This document shows positions 29,547 to 37,400 of a stretch of 64,000 nucleotides of DNA, in pieces. The DNA is taken from NCBI RefSeq assembly GCF_014844055.1, contig NZ_CP062167.1, positions 2,309,501 to 2,373,500 on the forward strand, given 5' to 3'. The DNA comes from Aureimonas sp. OT7 (GTDB lineage Bacteria > Pseudomonadota > Alphaproteobacteria > Rhizobiales > Rhizobiaceae). Each line of letters begins with the position of its first letter. The stretch's first letter is position 1. The position numbers and the translations under genes were made by a program. The notes below the pieces were generated by a model. That model made no database searches. It had not been told where the DNA came from and saw only the letters and a list, made by a program, of their open reading frames with translations.

Positions 29547-31355
29547 TCAGGCGACGTGGTGGGGAGGGTGCAGGCCGTACACCGGCGTTTCAAGGCCAAT
29601 CTGACGCGCCTTCAATTGCAGCGCCAGATATTGGGAGTAGTGTCGGGACTGGTGGAGATTTCCGCCGTGGAACCATAGCGCTTCCTGTGCGGTCGGCTTC
29701 CACATGTTGCGCTGCTCGCCTTCCCAGGGACCGGGGTCCTTCGGGGTGGCCGAGCCGAGGCCCCAGCACTTGCCGACCGCATCGGCGACCTCTTGCGAAA
29801 TCAGGTCCGCGGCCCAGCCATTCATCGATCCGTAGCCGGTGGCGTAGACGACGAGATCGGCCGGCAGTTCGGTGCCATCCTTCAGCACCACCGCATCCTC
29901 CGTCAAATGGCTCACGTCGGAGCCCGACTTCAGCTTGATGGAGCCGTCGATGACGAGATCGCAGGCGCCGACATCGATGTAGTATCCCGACCCGCGCCGC
30001 AGGTATTTCATGAACAGGCCGGAGTCGTCAGCGCCGAAATCCAGCATGAAGCCGGCCTTTTCGAGCGCGGCGTAGAAATCGGCGTCCTGCTGCCGGATCT
30101 TGTCATAGATGGGGATCTGGAACTCGTGCATGATCCGGTAGGGGATCGAGGCGAAGATCAGGTCGGCCTTGCGCGTGGTGACGCCGTTGGCAAGTGCGCG
30201 CTCGGAGTAGAGATCGCCCAGCCCATGCTCCATCAACGAGTCCGAACGGACGATATGGGTAGACGAGCGCTGGACCATGGTCACGTCGGCACCTGCTTCC
30301 CACAGCGCGGCGCAGATGTCGTGCGCCGAATTGTTCGAGCCGACGACGACGACGCGTTTGCCCTTGTAGGCATCCGGGCCCGGATGCTGCGATGAATGCT
30401 GCTGCTCGCCCCGGAACACGTCCTGTCCGTCGAAATGTGGAATATTCGGCTTGCCGGACATGCCCGTGGCCAGAACCAGCTGCTTTGGATGAAGTATCGT
30501 TTCCTGCCCGTCGCGTTCCACGACGACCGTCCATTTGCCATCCGCTTCATCGTACTGGGCGCTCTTGGCCGTGGTGGACCCCCAGTAATTGAGCTCCATC
30601 ACCTTCGCATACATTTCCAGCCAGTCGCCGATCTTGTCCTTGGGTGCGAAGACCGGCCAATTGTCGGGAAAGGGGATATAGGGCAGGTGGTCGTACCAGA
30701 CCGGGTCATGCAGGCAGAGCGACTTGTATCGCTTGCGCCAGCTATCGCCCGGCCGCTCGTTGCGTTCCACGATCAGGGTGGGAACGCCCAGTTGGCGCAG
30801 CCTGGCGCCGAGCGCGATGCCGCCTTGCCCGCCACCGATGATGAGGACATCCGGCTGCACCTGGCGCCCCAGGGTCTCTACTTCGTCTTTCCGCCGCTCC
30901 GACCAGCTCTTGCGGTTGCGGTCGTGCCCGTGCTCGGCGCCCATGGGGCGCTTGAGCCCCTTGGGCTCTTCATGGCCCTTCAGTTCCGTCAGCGTGGTCA
31001 GCAGGGTCCATATCAGCCCGTTGCGGATGCGCACATGCCCCACGCCGCGCCCCACCTTCGTCTCGAATGCGAACCACCCGTCGGTGACGCCGCCGGTTTC
31101 CGAGGCCTCCCATTCCGTATCCTGCACGAAGCCGCTCGGCCGGATGGCGCCCAGCTGGGCTTTCAGCATGTCGCGGATTTCGGCGTGCCCTTCGGCCGTA
31201 TCGATGTTCCAGGTAAACGCCACGAGGTCGCGCCAGTAGCAGTCGACCTGGAACAGGTTTACGGCGGTGTCGATATCGCCTTTTTCCAGCGCTGCCGCGA
31301 GCTTGGCAAGAACGCTGTCCACCCGCGTTGCGGGGCTGTCGTTCAGCATCGTCAT
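29547..31355 (-). CDS. Flavin-containing monooxygenase with N-terminal SnoaL-like domain
   Basis: Predicted NADPH- and FAD-dependent monooxygenase of the YUCCA/FMO-like group. Residues ~10-125 resemble a SnoaL/NTF2 fold (DTAVNLFQVDCYWRD). The FAD-binding GGGQGG (174-179), the FMO-like segment FRGEQQHSSQHPG and the NADPH-binding VVVVGSNNSAHD (~358-369) follow. The ATG at 31355 follows a GGAGG box. A sigma-54 promoter lies 75-91 bases upstream and the preceding gene on the same strand encodes a sigma-54 activator, so expression should be switched on by that regulator's inducer. The substrate is unknown. Confidence 0.9.
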   Translation of the reverse strand: MTMLNDSPATRVDSVLAKLAAALEKGDIDTAVNLFQVDCYWRDLVAFTWNIDTAEGHAEIRDMLKAQLGAIRPSGFVQDTEWEASETGGVTDGWFAFETKVGRGVGHVRIRNGLIWTLLTTLTELKGHEEPKGLKRPMGAEHGHDRNRKSWSERRKDEVETLGRQVQPDVLIIGGGQGGIALGARLRQLGVPTLIVERNERPGDSWRKRYKSLCLHDPVWYDHLPYIPFPDNWPVFAPKDKIGDWLEMYAKVMELNYWGSTTAKSAQYDEADGKWTVVVERDGQETILHPKQLVLATGMSGKPNIPHFDGQDVFRGEQQHSSQHPGPDAYKGKRVVVVGSNNSAHDICAALWEAGADVTMVQRSSTHIVRSDSLMEHGLGDLYSERALANGVTTRKADLIFASIPYRIMHEFQIPIYDKIRQQDADFYAALEKAGFMLDFGADDSGLFMKYLRRGSGYYIDVGACDLVIDGSIKLKSGSDVSHLTEDAVVLKDGTELPADLVVYATGYGSMNGWAADLISQEVADAVGKCWGLGSATPKDPGPWEGEQRNMWKPTAQEALWFHGGNLHQSRHYSQYLALQLKARQIGLETPVYGLHPPHHVA

Positions 31356-31429
31356 GTCCTCCACGTCTGTGCGGTCGTTGCCGCTCGAGCCCCGGCCCTT
31401 ATGGCCGGTCCCGATTGCCGCAAAGACGT

Positions 31430-31446
31430 TGCAAGAGGCATGCCAA
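31430..31446 (-). promoter_or_regulatory. Sigma-54 promoter of the monooxygenase gene
   Basis: Read on the minus strand the site is TTGGCATG-CCTC-TTGCA, with the invariant GG (-24) and GC (-12) 10 bases apart as required. It lies between the sigma-54 activator gene and the monooxygenase. Confidence 0.8.
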
Positions 31447-31500
31447 AGCGCCGTAAGCGGAAAGATTGCGGGCTTCCCGGCCGGGCGAGACCGCCAAACC

Positions 31501-31534
31501 GTTGCAGGCGCCACACCTGCGGCGCAACACATGG
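31501..31534 (-). promoter_or_regulatory. Candidate upstream activator sites
   Basis: GTTGC (31501-31505) and GCAAC (31524-31528) form the ends of an imperfect dyad, and ACAC...GTGT flanks CAT just beside it. They lie about 60-90 bases upstream of the sigma-54 promoter, the usual distance for an enhancer of an NtrC-type regulator. Binding is inferred from position only. Confidence 0.35.
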
Positions 31535-31539
31535 TGTCG

Positions 31540-33360
31540 CTAATGCGGCCGCGTTACCCCGAGCCGGCGCATCCGCCGATGCATGGTCGTACGGTCTACG
31601 CCAAGGCGCCGCGATGCCGCCGAAATGTTCCAGCCCGTATCTGTCAGTGTGGCGTACAGGCGTTGCGCTTCGTCTTCCGGTGCGGAACAAGGCGCGTCAC
31701 AAGGCGCCGCTGCCTGAACCAGAGACGGCGGAAGATCGTCCAGGCCGATCTCCCCGGAATCGGCGACAGCGCCGGCATAGGCCAGCGCGTTGGCCAACTC
31801 GCGGATATTGCCGGGCCAGTCATGCCGGCGCAGCGCCTCTTTTGCTCCGGTGGACAGGCGTGGCCCGCCCGGGCCCAGCAGCCGTGCGACCAGCCAGTCG
31901 AAATCCGCCCGGTCGCGGAGCGGGGGCAGGTCGAGCGCGGCGGCGTTGAGCCGGTAGAGAAGGTCTTGCCGGAAGCGGCCGGCGGAGACGAGTTCGGATA
32001 GGTTTCGATTGGTTGCCGACAGGACGCGGATATCCACGGTCCTCGTATCGGACGTGCCGACCGGCTGCACGACCTTCTCCGACAGGACGCGCAGAAGGCG
32101 GGTCTGGAGGGCGAGCGGCATGTCGCCGATCTCGTCCAGGAACAGCGTTCCGCCATCGGCCTCTTCCACCAGTCCGCGACGCGCCTTGCCGGCGCCGCTG
32201 AAGGCGCCGGCGGCGTGGCCGAACAGCTCGGCTTCGATCAGGCCCTCCGGAATGGCTGCGCAATTGATGGCGATGAACCGCCCCTGGCGGCCGGATGCGG
32301 CATGGATGGCGGCGGCCAGTACCTCCTTGCCGGTTCCTGTCTCGCCCTGCAGCAGGATCGGCAGTGTCGATGGGGCCAGTCGCCGGGCCACGGCGCGCAT
32401 TCTGTCTATCCTGGCGTCGTTGCCGCCTATGGCGTCCAGCCCGGATGCGGCCGGCTGCATGGTCGGCGGGGCGGGTGGGCGGGCCGACTTCCACCGCGTC
32501 GGCGGCTCTATCGCATGGGCGAAGACGACGCTGCCGTCGCGCAGGCGCAACAGCCGTTCATGGGCCGGCCGGTCGCGCGTCAGATCCGGCAGGCCGTCCA
32601 TCCCGATGGGGAAGAACCGATCGAGCCTTTCACCGATCAGGCCCGGCAAGGCACCGCCTGCCTGGCCAATGCTGGCGCCGAGGAGCCGGGCTCCACGATG
32701 CGTCATGCCGCAGATGCGGGCGTCGGCGTCCACGGCGATGGCGGCATCGGGATCGACGTCCAGGAACTCCGGTGAATGAGAAAACCGCAAGACCCAGTTG
32801 CGCCGCTGCGATGCCATCAGATTGGCCATCTCGATGCGCCGGGCGGTGGCCGTGACGAGGTGCAATGCCAGGTTCTGGCTGACCTTCGGCGTCGGCGACG
32901 ACAACAGCGAAATATCCAGGACGGCGGCAAGACCGCCCAGCCCATCGTAAATCGGCGCGGCGGTGCAGGAGAGCGGCGTATGGGTCAGGTCGAAATGGTC
33001 GTCCTGATGGATCGTCAAAGCCTCGCCGGTGGCCAGGCAGGCGCCGATGGCGCATGTGCCGGCGCGCTCCTCCAGCCATTCGGAGCCAAGATACAGGCCG
33101 GCGCGGCGAAGGCGGTGGTCGAAATGCGGATCGCCCATGAACTCCACCGTCACGCCCTTCATGTCGGACAAGAGCAGCACGTAGTTCTGGCCGGCCACCT
33201 GCGCATACAGCCGCTCAAGCCCGGACCGCGCGATATGGACGAGCTCTTCCGATTGCTGCCGATGCTCCTTCAGCCGCGTCTGCGGCACGATGACGGCTTC
33301 GCAGGCAGCCGCCGGGTCCAGCCCGTGCCGTGTCAGGCAGCGCTGCCAGCTTTCCACCAC
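31540..33360 (-). CDS. AcoR-type sigma-54-dependent transcriptional activator
   Basis: Bacterial enhancer-binding protein. An N-terminal sensor region with a GAF-like domain (~40-185) is followed by the AAA+ domain: Walker A GETGTGKE (339-346), sigma-54 contact loop GAFSGA (385-390, a variant of GAFTGA) and Walker B GGTLFLDEIGD. A Fis-type helix-turn-helix ends the protein (NISAASRRLGVDRTTMHRRM). The listed GTG at 33360 is the first usable start, but protein-like sequence (HAREIELASRG, GRDGF) continues in frame upstream to ~33435 with no ATG, GTG or TTG before an in-frame stop at 33496. The real start may be non-canonical (ATC at 33435) or the N-terminus is damaged. Confidence 0.87.
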   Translation of the reverse strand: MVESWQRCLTRHGLDPAAACEAVIVPQTRLKEHRQQSEELVHIARSGLERLYAQVAGQNYVLLLSDMKGVTVEFMGDPHFDHRLRRAGLYLGSEWLEERAGTCAIGACLATGEALTIHQDDHFDLTHTPLSCTAAPIYDGLGGLAAVLDISLLSSPTPKVSQNLALHLVTATARRIEMANLMASQRRNWVLRFSHSPEFLDVDPDAAIAVDADARICGMTHRGARLLGASIGQAGGALPGLIGERLDRFFPIGMDGLPDLTRDRPAHERLLRLRDGSVVFAHAIEPPTRWKSARPPAPPTMQPAASGLDAIGGNDARIDRMRAVARRLAPSTLPILLQGETGTGKEVLAAAIHAASGRQGRFIAINCAAIPEGLIEAELFGHAAGAFSGAGKARRGLVEEADGGTLFLDEIGDMPLALQTRLLRVLSEKVVQPVGTSDTRTVDIRVLSATNRNLSELVSAGRFRQDLLYRLNAAALDLPPLRDRADFDWLVARLLGPGGPRLSTGAKEALRRHDWPGNIRELANALAYAGAVADSGEIGLDDLPPSLVQAAAPCDAPCSAPEDEAQRLYATLTDTGWNISAASRRLGVDRTTMHRRMRRLGVTRPH

Positions 33361-33497
33361 GAAGCCGTCCCGGCCCGTGGCGTGGCCGCGGCTGGCAAGC
33401 TCGATCTCGCGTGCGTGCTTCGACCCGGAGACGATGGCTGATCCGCGCCGCCTCCCAACGACGCGCTCCCTCGACGGTTTCTCCCGCCGGGGAGCTT

Positions 33498-33766
33498 AGA
33501 GCGTTTCCCGCTCCTATGGAACCACTCTGTTTCTCCGAGGGCCGGATGGCCCGCCAGGAAGGCGGCGCAGGCCGTACCGGCGGTACGGGCAAGTCCGGCT
33601 GACGCCGCGGACGTCCGCCCCCGGGAAACCCGAAGGGCCGGAGCCATTCGAGCCGCCGTCTTCGGCGTGCATCTTGGCCATACACCAGTATGGCCTTCGA
33701 CACCCACCTCGATTGCGGCCCGAAGCGCCTCCGGCAGAGTGATTCCATATGAGCGGGAAACGCTCT
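33498..33766. repeat. 269-bp fold-back repeat element with 32-bp inverted ends
   Basis: Bases 33498-33529 and 33735-33766 are inverted copies, 32 bp long with 2 mismatches, starting AGAGCGTTTCCCGCTC. The interior is GC-rich with further short palindromes and no convincing gene. The structure is that of a MITE or intergenic repeat unit. No clear target duplication is visible at its edges. Confidence 0.75.
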
Positions 33767-33805
33767 TGATCAACGCGGACCGTCCCGTCCATCCCGGAGG
33801 GACGG

Positions 33806-34492
33806 TCAACTCCAGGAGACGTCCACGCGGGTGGCATCCTCGATGCCGCGCACTTCGGCCATGCTTTCGGCAGCCAGACGCAAAGCGAGGCGCTCGCGCT
33901 GGCTGGAAAGATTGCCGCTGTAGTGCACGATCCCGTCCTGTACCTGCACGTTCTCGTCACGCAGGTAGAACCAGGGCTGGCGCCGAAGGTCTTCCATGAG
34001 GCGCCTGCGGATTTCCTCGTCGGAAATCGGCTCCGGTGCGCGGCGTCCGGCCTTGTGGATTGCCTTCAGAATGTCGGAGCGCGTGACGATGCCGACCGGG
34101 CGCAGCTTCTCCAGCACCACGATGGAGCGGATCTTGCGGGCGACCATTTCCGCGACGATATCGGCCATATCGGCATCCAGCGGCAGGGTGCGGACCTTGG
34201 ACGACATCATGTCGCCGGCGACATTGGCGTGGCTGCGGATGTAATGCTCCAGCATCTCGCGCGGGTTCTTGCGATCCCACGACCACCAGTTGGACGGCAA
34301 CAGCGTATCGATGCTGCGGCGGACGATCAGGTCCGTCGTCGTCACGATGCCGATGAGGTTGCCGGCGTCATCGACCACCGGCAGCGAATTGAACCCCTTG
34401 TCCAGCAGAAGCGCCGCCACATCGGCCACGGGCATGTCCGGCTTTATGGTCGTTATGGGCGAAACCATCAATTCGGAAGCCTTCATCGGCAT
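33806..34492 (-). CDS. CBS-domain protein with C-terminal BON domain
   Basis: Predicted cytoplasmic nucleotide-sensing protein. Two CBS domains (MKASELMVSPITTIKPDMPV at ~3-22, and VAGDMMSSKVRTLPLDADM) enclose a short insert with NWWSWDRKNPRE. The last ~70 residues form a BON-like domain (VQVQDGIVHYSGNLSS). The ATG at 34492 is preferred over 34522 because AGGAGGA lies 8 bases before it; 228 residues. The role is unknown. It follows the iron permease gene by 66 bases on the same strand. Confidence 0.85.
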   Translation of the reverse strand: MPMKASELMVSPITTIKPDMPVADVAALLLDKGFNSLPVVDDAGNLIGIVTTTDLIVRRSIDTLLPSNWWSWDRKNPREMLEHYIRSHANVAGDMMSSKVRTLPLDADMADIVAEMVARKIRSIVVLEKLRPVGIVTRSDILKAIHKAGRRAPEPISDEEIRRRLMEDLRRQPWFYLRDENVQVQDGIVHYSGNLSSQRERLALRLAAESMAEVRGIEDATRVDVSWS

Positions 34493-34558
34493 GGGTCTGT
34501 CCTCCTGCATTCGTCGATTCATGTCCGGATTGTAGCGCAGTCCTATGAACCGTCCGCT

Positions 34559-36514
34559 TCACCTTCGGCTTATCAGCGCCACCAGGTACACCCCGCCGAT
34601 CAGCGACGCGAACAGGCCGACCGGCATCTGGTAGGGAAAGCCGACCATGCGCGCCAGCCAATCGGCCCCCGCCAGCATGATCGCGCCGATCATCACCGCG
34701 GCCGCGGCCTCCTGCAACGGTCTGGAGAAGCCCATGCGCCGTGCGATATGCGGGCCGATCAATCCGGCAAAGGAGAGTGGGCCGACATGCAGCGTCGCGG
34801 CGGCCGAGGCAAGGGCGGCCAGCACCAGCATCGACCCGGTGGCCCGCCCGGCCGGCATTCCGAGCGCCGTTGCACCCGCCCGCCCCAATGGCAGGATGGC
34901 CAACCAGCGGGCGATGAATGGCAGCGGCAGCAAAAGCAGGACCGCACTGGCGACGGCGGCGATACCCTGCGTCGGCGTCGACGACTGGATCGCTCCGCTG
35001 AGCCATTCCAGCATCTGCATCGCCTCGGGCCCGCCATCGGAAATCACGGCGGTTACCGCCGCGCCGGCACAACTGCCTAGGGCGATGCCGGCCAGCAACA
35101 GCCGCTCCGGCCCGCCGGCATTGCGCGCCGCGAAATACAGGATGGCCAGCAGCGCCAGCGCGGAGCCAGCCAGCGTTGCCGCAAAGCGGAGCGACGGCGA
35201 CGGCATGTCCACCGTTACGAGCACCGCGGCAAGGCCGAGGCCAGCGCCCGAACTGATCCCCAGTACCTCGGGGCTCGCCATCGGGTTGCCGGTGATACGC
35301 TGGAGAAGGTAGCCGGCCAGGGCCAGCAGCGCGCCACTGCCGGCCGCGACGCCTAAGCGCGGTGCGCGGAACGGCAGGAGCTCCAGCAGCGCGTTGCCGG
35401 TTGCGAAGGCCCAGCCGGTGCCGGTGCGCCCAACGCACAGGGACACCACGACAACCGCAAGAAGCACCAGGGCCAGTATGGCCAGCAGGGCTTGCGGGTG
35501 CGGGCTGCGGCGTCGCTCCATGCCGGTTTCGGCCGGTTGCAGCCCAAGCCGCAGCCGGGGCAGGGCCCACAGCAGGATCGGCCCGCCGATCAACGCGGTA
35601 AACGCGCCGGTGGGCAGAAGGTCCCGTCCGCCCGTCGTCATGGCGAGCACCAGTCCGTCGGCTATGGACAGAAACAGGGCGCCGGCCAGTGGCGAAAGCA
35701 GAAGCTGCTGGCGCAGCGTGCGCGCGCCACAGGCTCGGGCCAGCGCCGGGGCGGCGAGGCCGATGAAGCCGACGATGCCGACAAGCGCGGTGACGGAGCT
35801 TGCCAGAAAGACGGCCAGCGCCAGCGCGGCCAGGCGGGTGGCGCCGACACCGACGCCGAGGCTGCGGGCGCTTTCCTCGGCAAGGCCCAGTACCGTCAAT
35901 GGACGCAGCATCAAAAATGCCAGCACGACGCCGACTGCCAGGCGGATGCCCAGCGTGATCGACGGCAACCAGCTTTCCTGGGATAGCGTCCCGCCGCCCC
36001 AGATGAACAGCGACATGACATAGTCGCCATTGGCCAGCGTGAGCGCCGCGCTCAGGGAGGCCACGACCAACGAAAGCAGCAGGCCGCTCAACACCGTGCC
36101 GACCGGCTCCAGCTTGCGCCGCCAGTTCAGCGCGACGATCAGCGCCAGCATCAGGCTTCCTCCGGCGAAGGCCACCGCCTCGCGCCCCGTGGCCAGCGCC
36201 GCCGGCAGATACAATGTGGCCAGCGTCAGCGCCAGTTGCGCGCCCGCGGCGACGCCGAGCGTGGAGGGATCGGCGATGGGATTGCGCAAGACGCGTTGCA
36301 GCAGCAGGCCGGACAGGCCAAGCGCCGCGCCCGCCAGAAGCGCGATGGCGCCGCGCGGCAGGACGGTGGCATGGAACAGGATCGCCGCGAAGCCGCCGGC
36401 TTGCGCTGCCCGCCACGCCGGCACCGCCTCCAGCAGAAACAGGGCAAGGGCCAAGGCGCCGGCGGCAAGCCAGGGGATGGGCGTCAGGCGTGTGTCGTCG
36501 CGGCCGTGCGTCAT
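34559..36514 (-). CDS. fhuB: Fused iron(III)-hydroxamate ABC permease
   Basis: Inner-membrane permease for ferric siderophores. The 651-residue product is a head-to-tail fusion of two FecCD-type halves (second half starting ~350), as in FhuB; both halves show the LLQRVLRNPIADPSTLG / LLQRITGNPMASPEVLG segment that contacts the ATPase. The ATG overlaps the stop of the binding-protein gene (ATGA). The operon order is receptor, binding protein, permease. No ATPase (fhuC) gene is present nearby. Confidence 0.93.
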   Translation of the reverse strand: MTHGRDDTRLTPIPWLAAGALALALFLLEAVPAWRAAQAGGFAAILFHATVLPRGAIALLAGAALGLSGLLLQRVLRNPIADPSTLGVAAGAQLALTLATLYLPAALATGREAVAFAGGSLMLALIVALNWRRKLEPVGTVLSGLLLSLVVASLSAALTLANGDYVMSLFIWGGGTLSQESWLPSITLGIRLAVGVVLAFLMLRPLTVLGLAEESARSLGVGVGATRLAALALAVFLASSVTALVGIVGFIGLAAPALARACGARTLRQQLLLSPLAGALFLSIADGLVLAMTTGGRDLLPTGAFTALIGGPILLWALPRLRLGLQPAETGMERRRSPHPQALLAILALVLLAVVVVSLCVGRTGTGWAFATGNALLELLPFRAPRLGVAAGSGALLALAGYLLQRITGNPMASPEVLGISSGAGLGLAAVLVTVDMPSPSLRFAATLAGSALALLAILYFAARNAGGPERLLLAGIALGSCAGAAVTAVISDGGPEAMQMLEWLSGAIQSSTPTQGIAAVASAVLLLLPLPFIARWLAILPLGRAGATALGMPAGRATGSMLVLAALASAAATLHVGPLSFAGLIGPHIARRMGFSRPLQEAAAAVMIGAIMLAGADWLARMVGFPYQMPVGLFASLIGGVYLVALISRR

Positions 36515-37392
36515 CCGCCGGCGGACCCGGACAACGCCGCCTCGAAAAGCCGCGTGAACCGGCGTGCGGTCGGCAGGCCGCCGAAGGCGTTCATCGGGGG
36601 CAGGATGTGGGCGCGTCCGGCCGCAACGGCGGGAATGGCTTTCCATAGGGCGCTGTGCGGCAGGGCGGCGGCGGCATCCGGCGGCACCGGGCCGACGACC
36701 ACGATGATCGCATCCGGTCGCTCTGCCATCGCCTCGATGCCGATGGGGGCGGAGGCGGCGTAGCGGGTGTTGCCGGTGAAGGCGTTCGTGAAACCGATAT
36801 CGGCCATGACGCTGCCAAACAGGGAATCCGGTCCGAACACCCGCACATGGCGGGCATCGCCGAGATTGACGAGATAGACGGGCCTTTGGGCGAAGCCGGC
36901 AAGGTTTTGCCGGCTGGCCGCGATCGCCGCCCTTGTACCTGCGATATAGGCCGTCGCAGCCTGCTCGCGTCCAAGCTCGGCTCCCATTCCTTGCATCGCC
37001 GCTTCCACAAGGTCCAGGGGCCGTTGGCCGCCACCGAAGATGGGATAGGAGCGGGTAGGGGCGATCCGCGCGATCTGTGGTTCCGCCCAGGCGTTGAAGG
37101 GCGAAATGTAGATGAGGTCGGGATGGATGCTCGACAGAAGCTCGAGGTTGAACGAGCCGCGCAATCCGAGGTCGATGACGCTTTGCGGGACCTCCGGCTC
37201 GACCGCCAGCCGCCGGAAGAGAACCAGCTCGACGGCGGCGACCGGCGTTACGCCGAGCGCCAGGATCGTTTCCAGGAGAGCCCAGTCCAGTACGGCGATG
37301 CGCCGGGGCACGGCTGCCGCCGCATCGGGCGGTATCAAGGCAAGGGTCGCCAGGCCGGCCATGAAGCCGCGCCGGTCAAGCGCGGCGGTCAT
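36511..37392 (-). CDS. fhuD: Iron-siderophore ABC transporter substrate-binding protein
   Basis: Periplasmic binding protein for a ferric (hydroxamate-type) siderophore. The N-terminus DRRGFMAGLATLAL resembles a twin-arginine signal, as in several FhuD proteins. The cluster-8 binding fold follows, with RRIAVLDWALLETILALGVTP and HPDLIYISPFN. Length 293 aa. It starts 8 bases after the receptor stop and overlaps fhuB by 4 bases. Confidence 0.9.
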   Translation of the reverse strand: MTAALDRRGFMAGLATLALIPPDAAAAVPRRIAVLDWALLETILALGVTPVAAVELVLFRRLAVEPEVPQSVIDLGLRGSFNLELLSSIHPDLIYISPFNAWAEPQIARIAPTRSYPIFGGGQRPLDLVEAAMQGMGAELGREQAATAYIAGTRAAIAASRQNLAGFAQRPVYLVNLGDARHVRVFGPDSLFGSVMADIGFTNAFTGNTRYAASAPIGIEAMAERPDAIIVVVGPVPPDAAAALPHSALWKAIPAVAAGRAHILPPMNAFGGLPTARRFTRLFEAALSGSAGG

Positions 37393-37400
37393 GCCCTACC

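Noticed and set aside
30396..31949. Long plus-strand ORF opposite the monooxygenase and regulator
   Set aside because: It crosses the sigma-54 promoter region and two convincing genes, and its product has no domain sequence.
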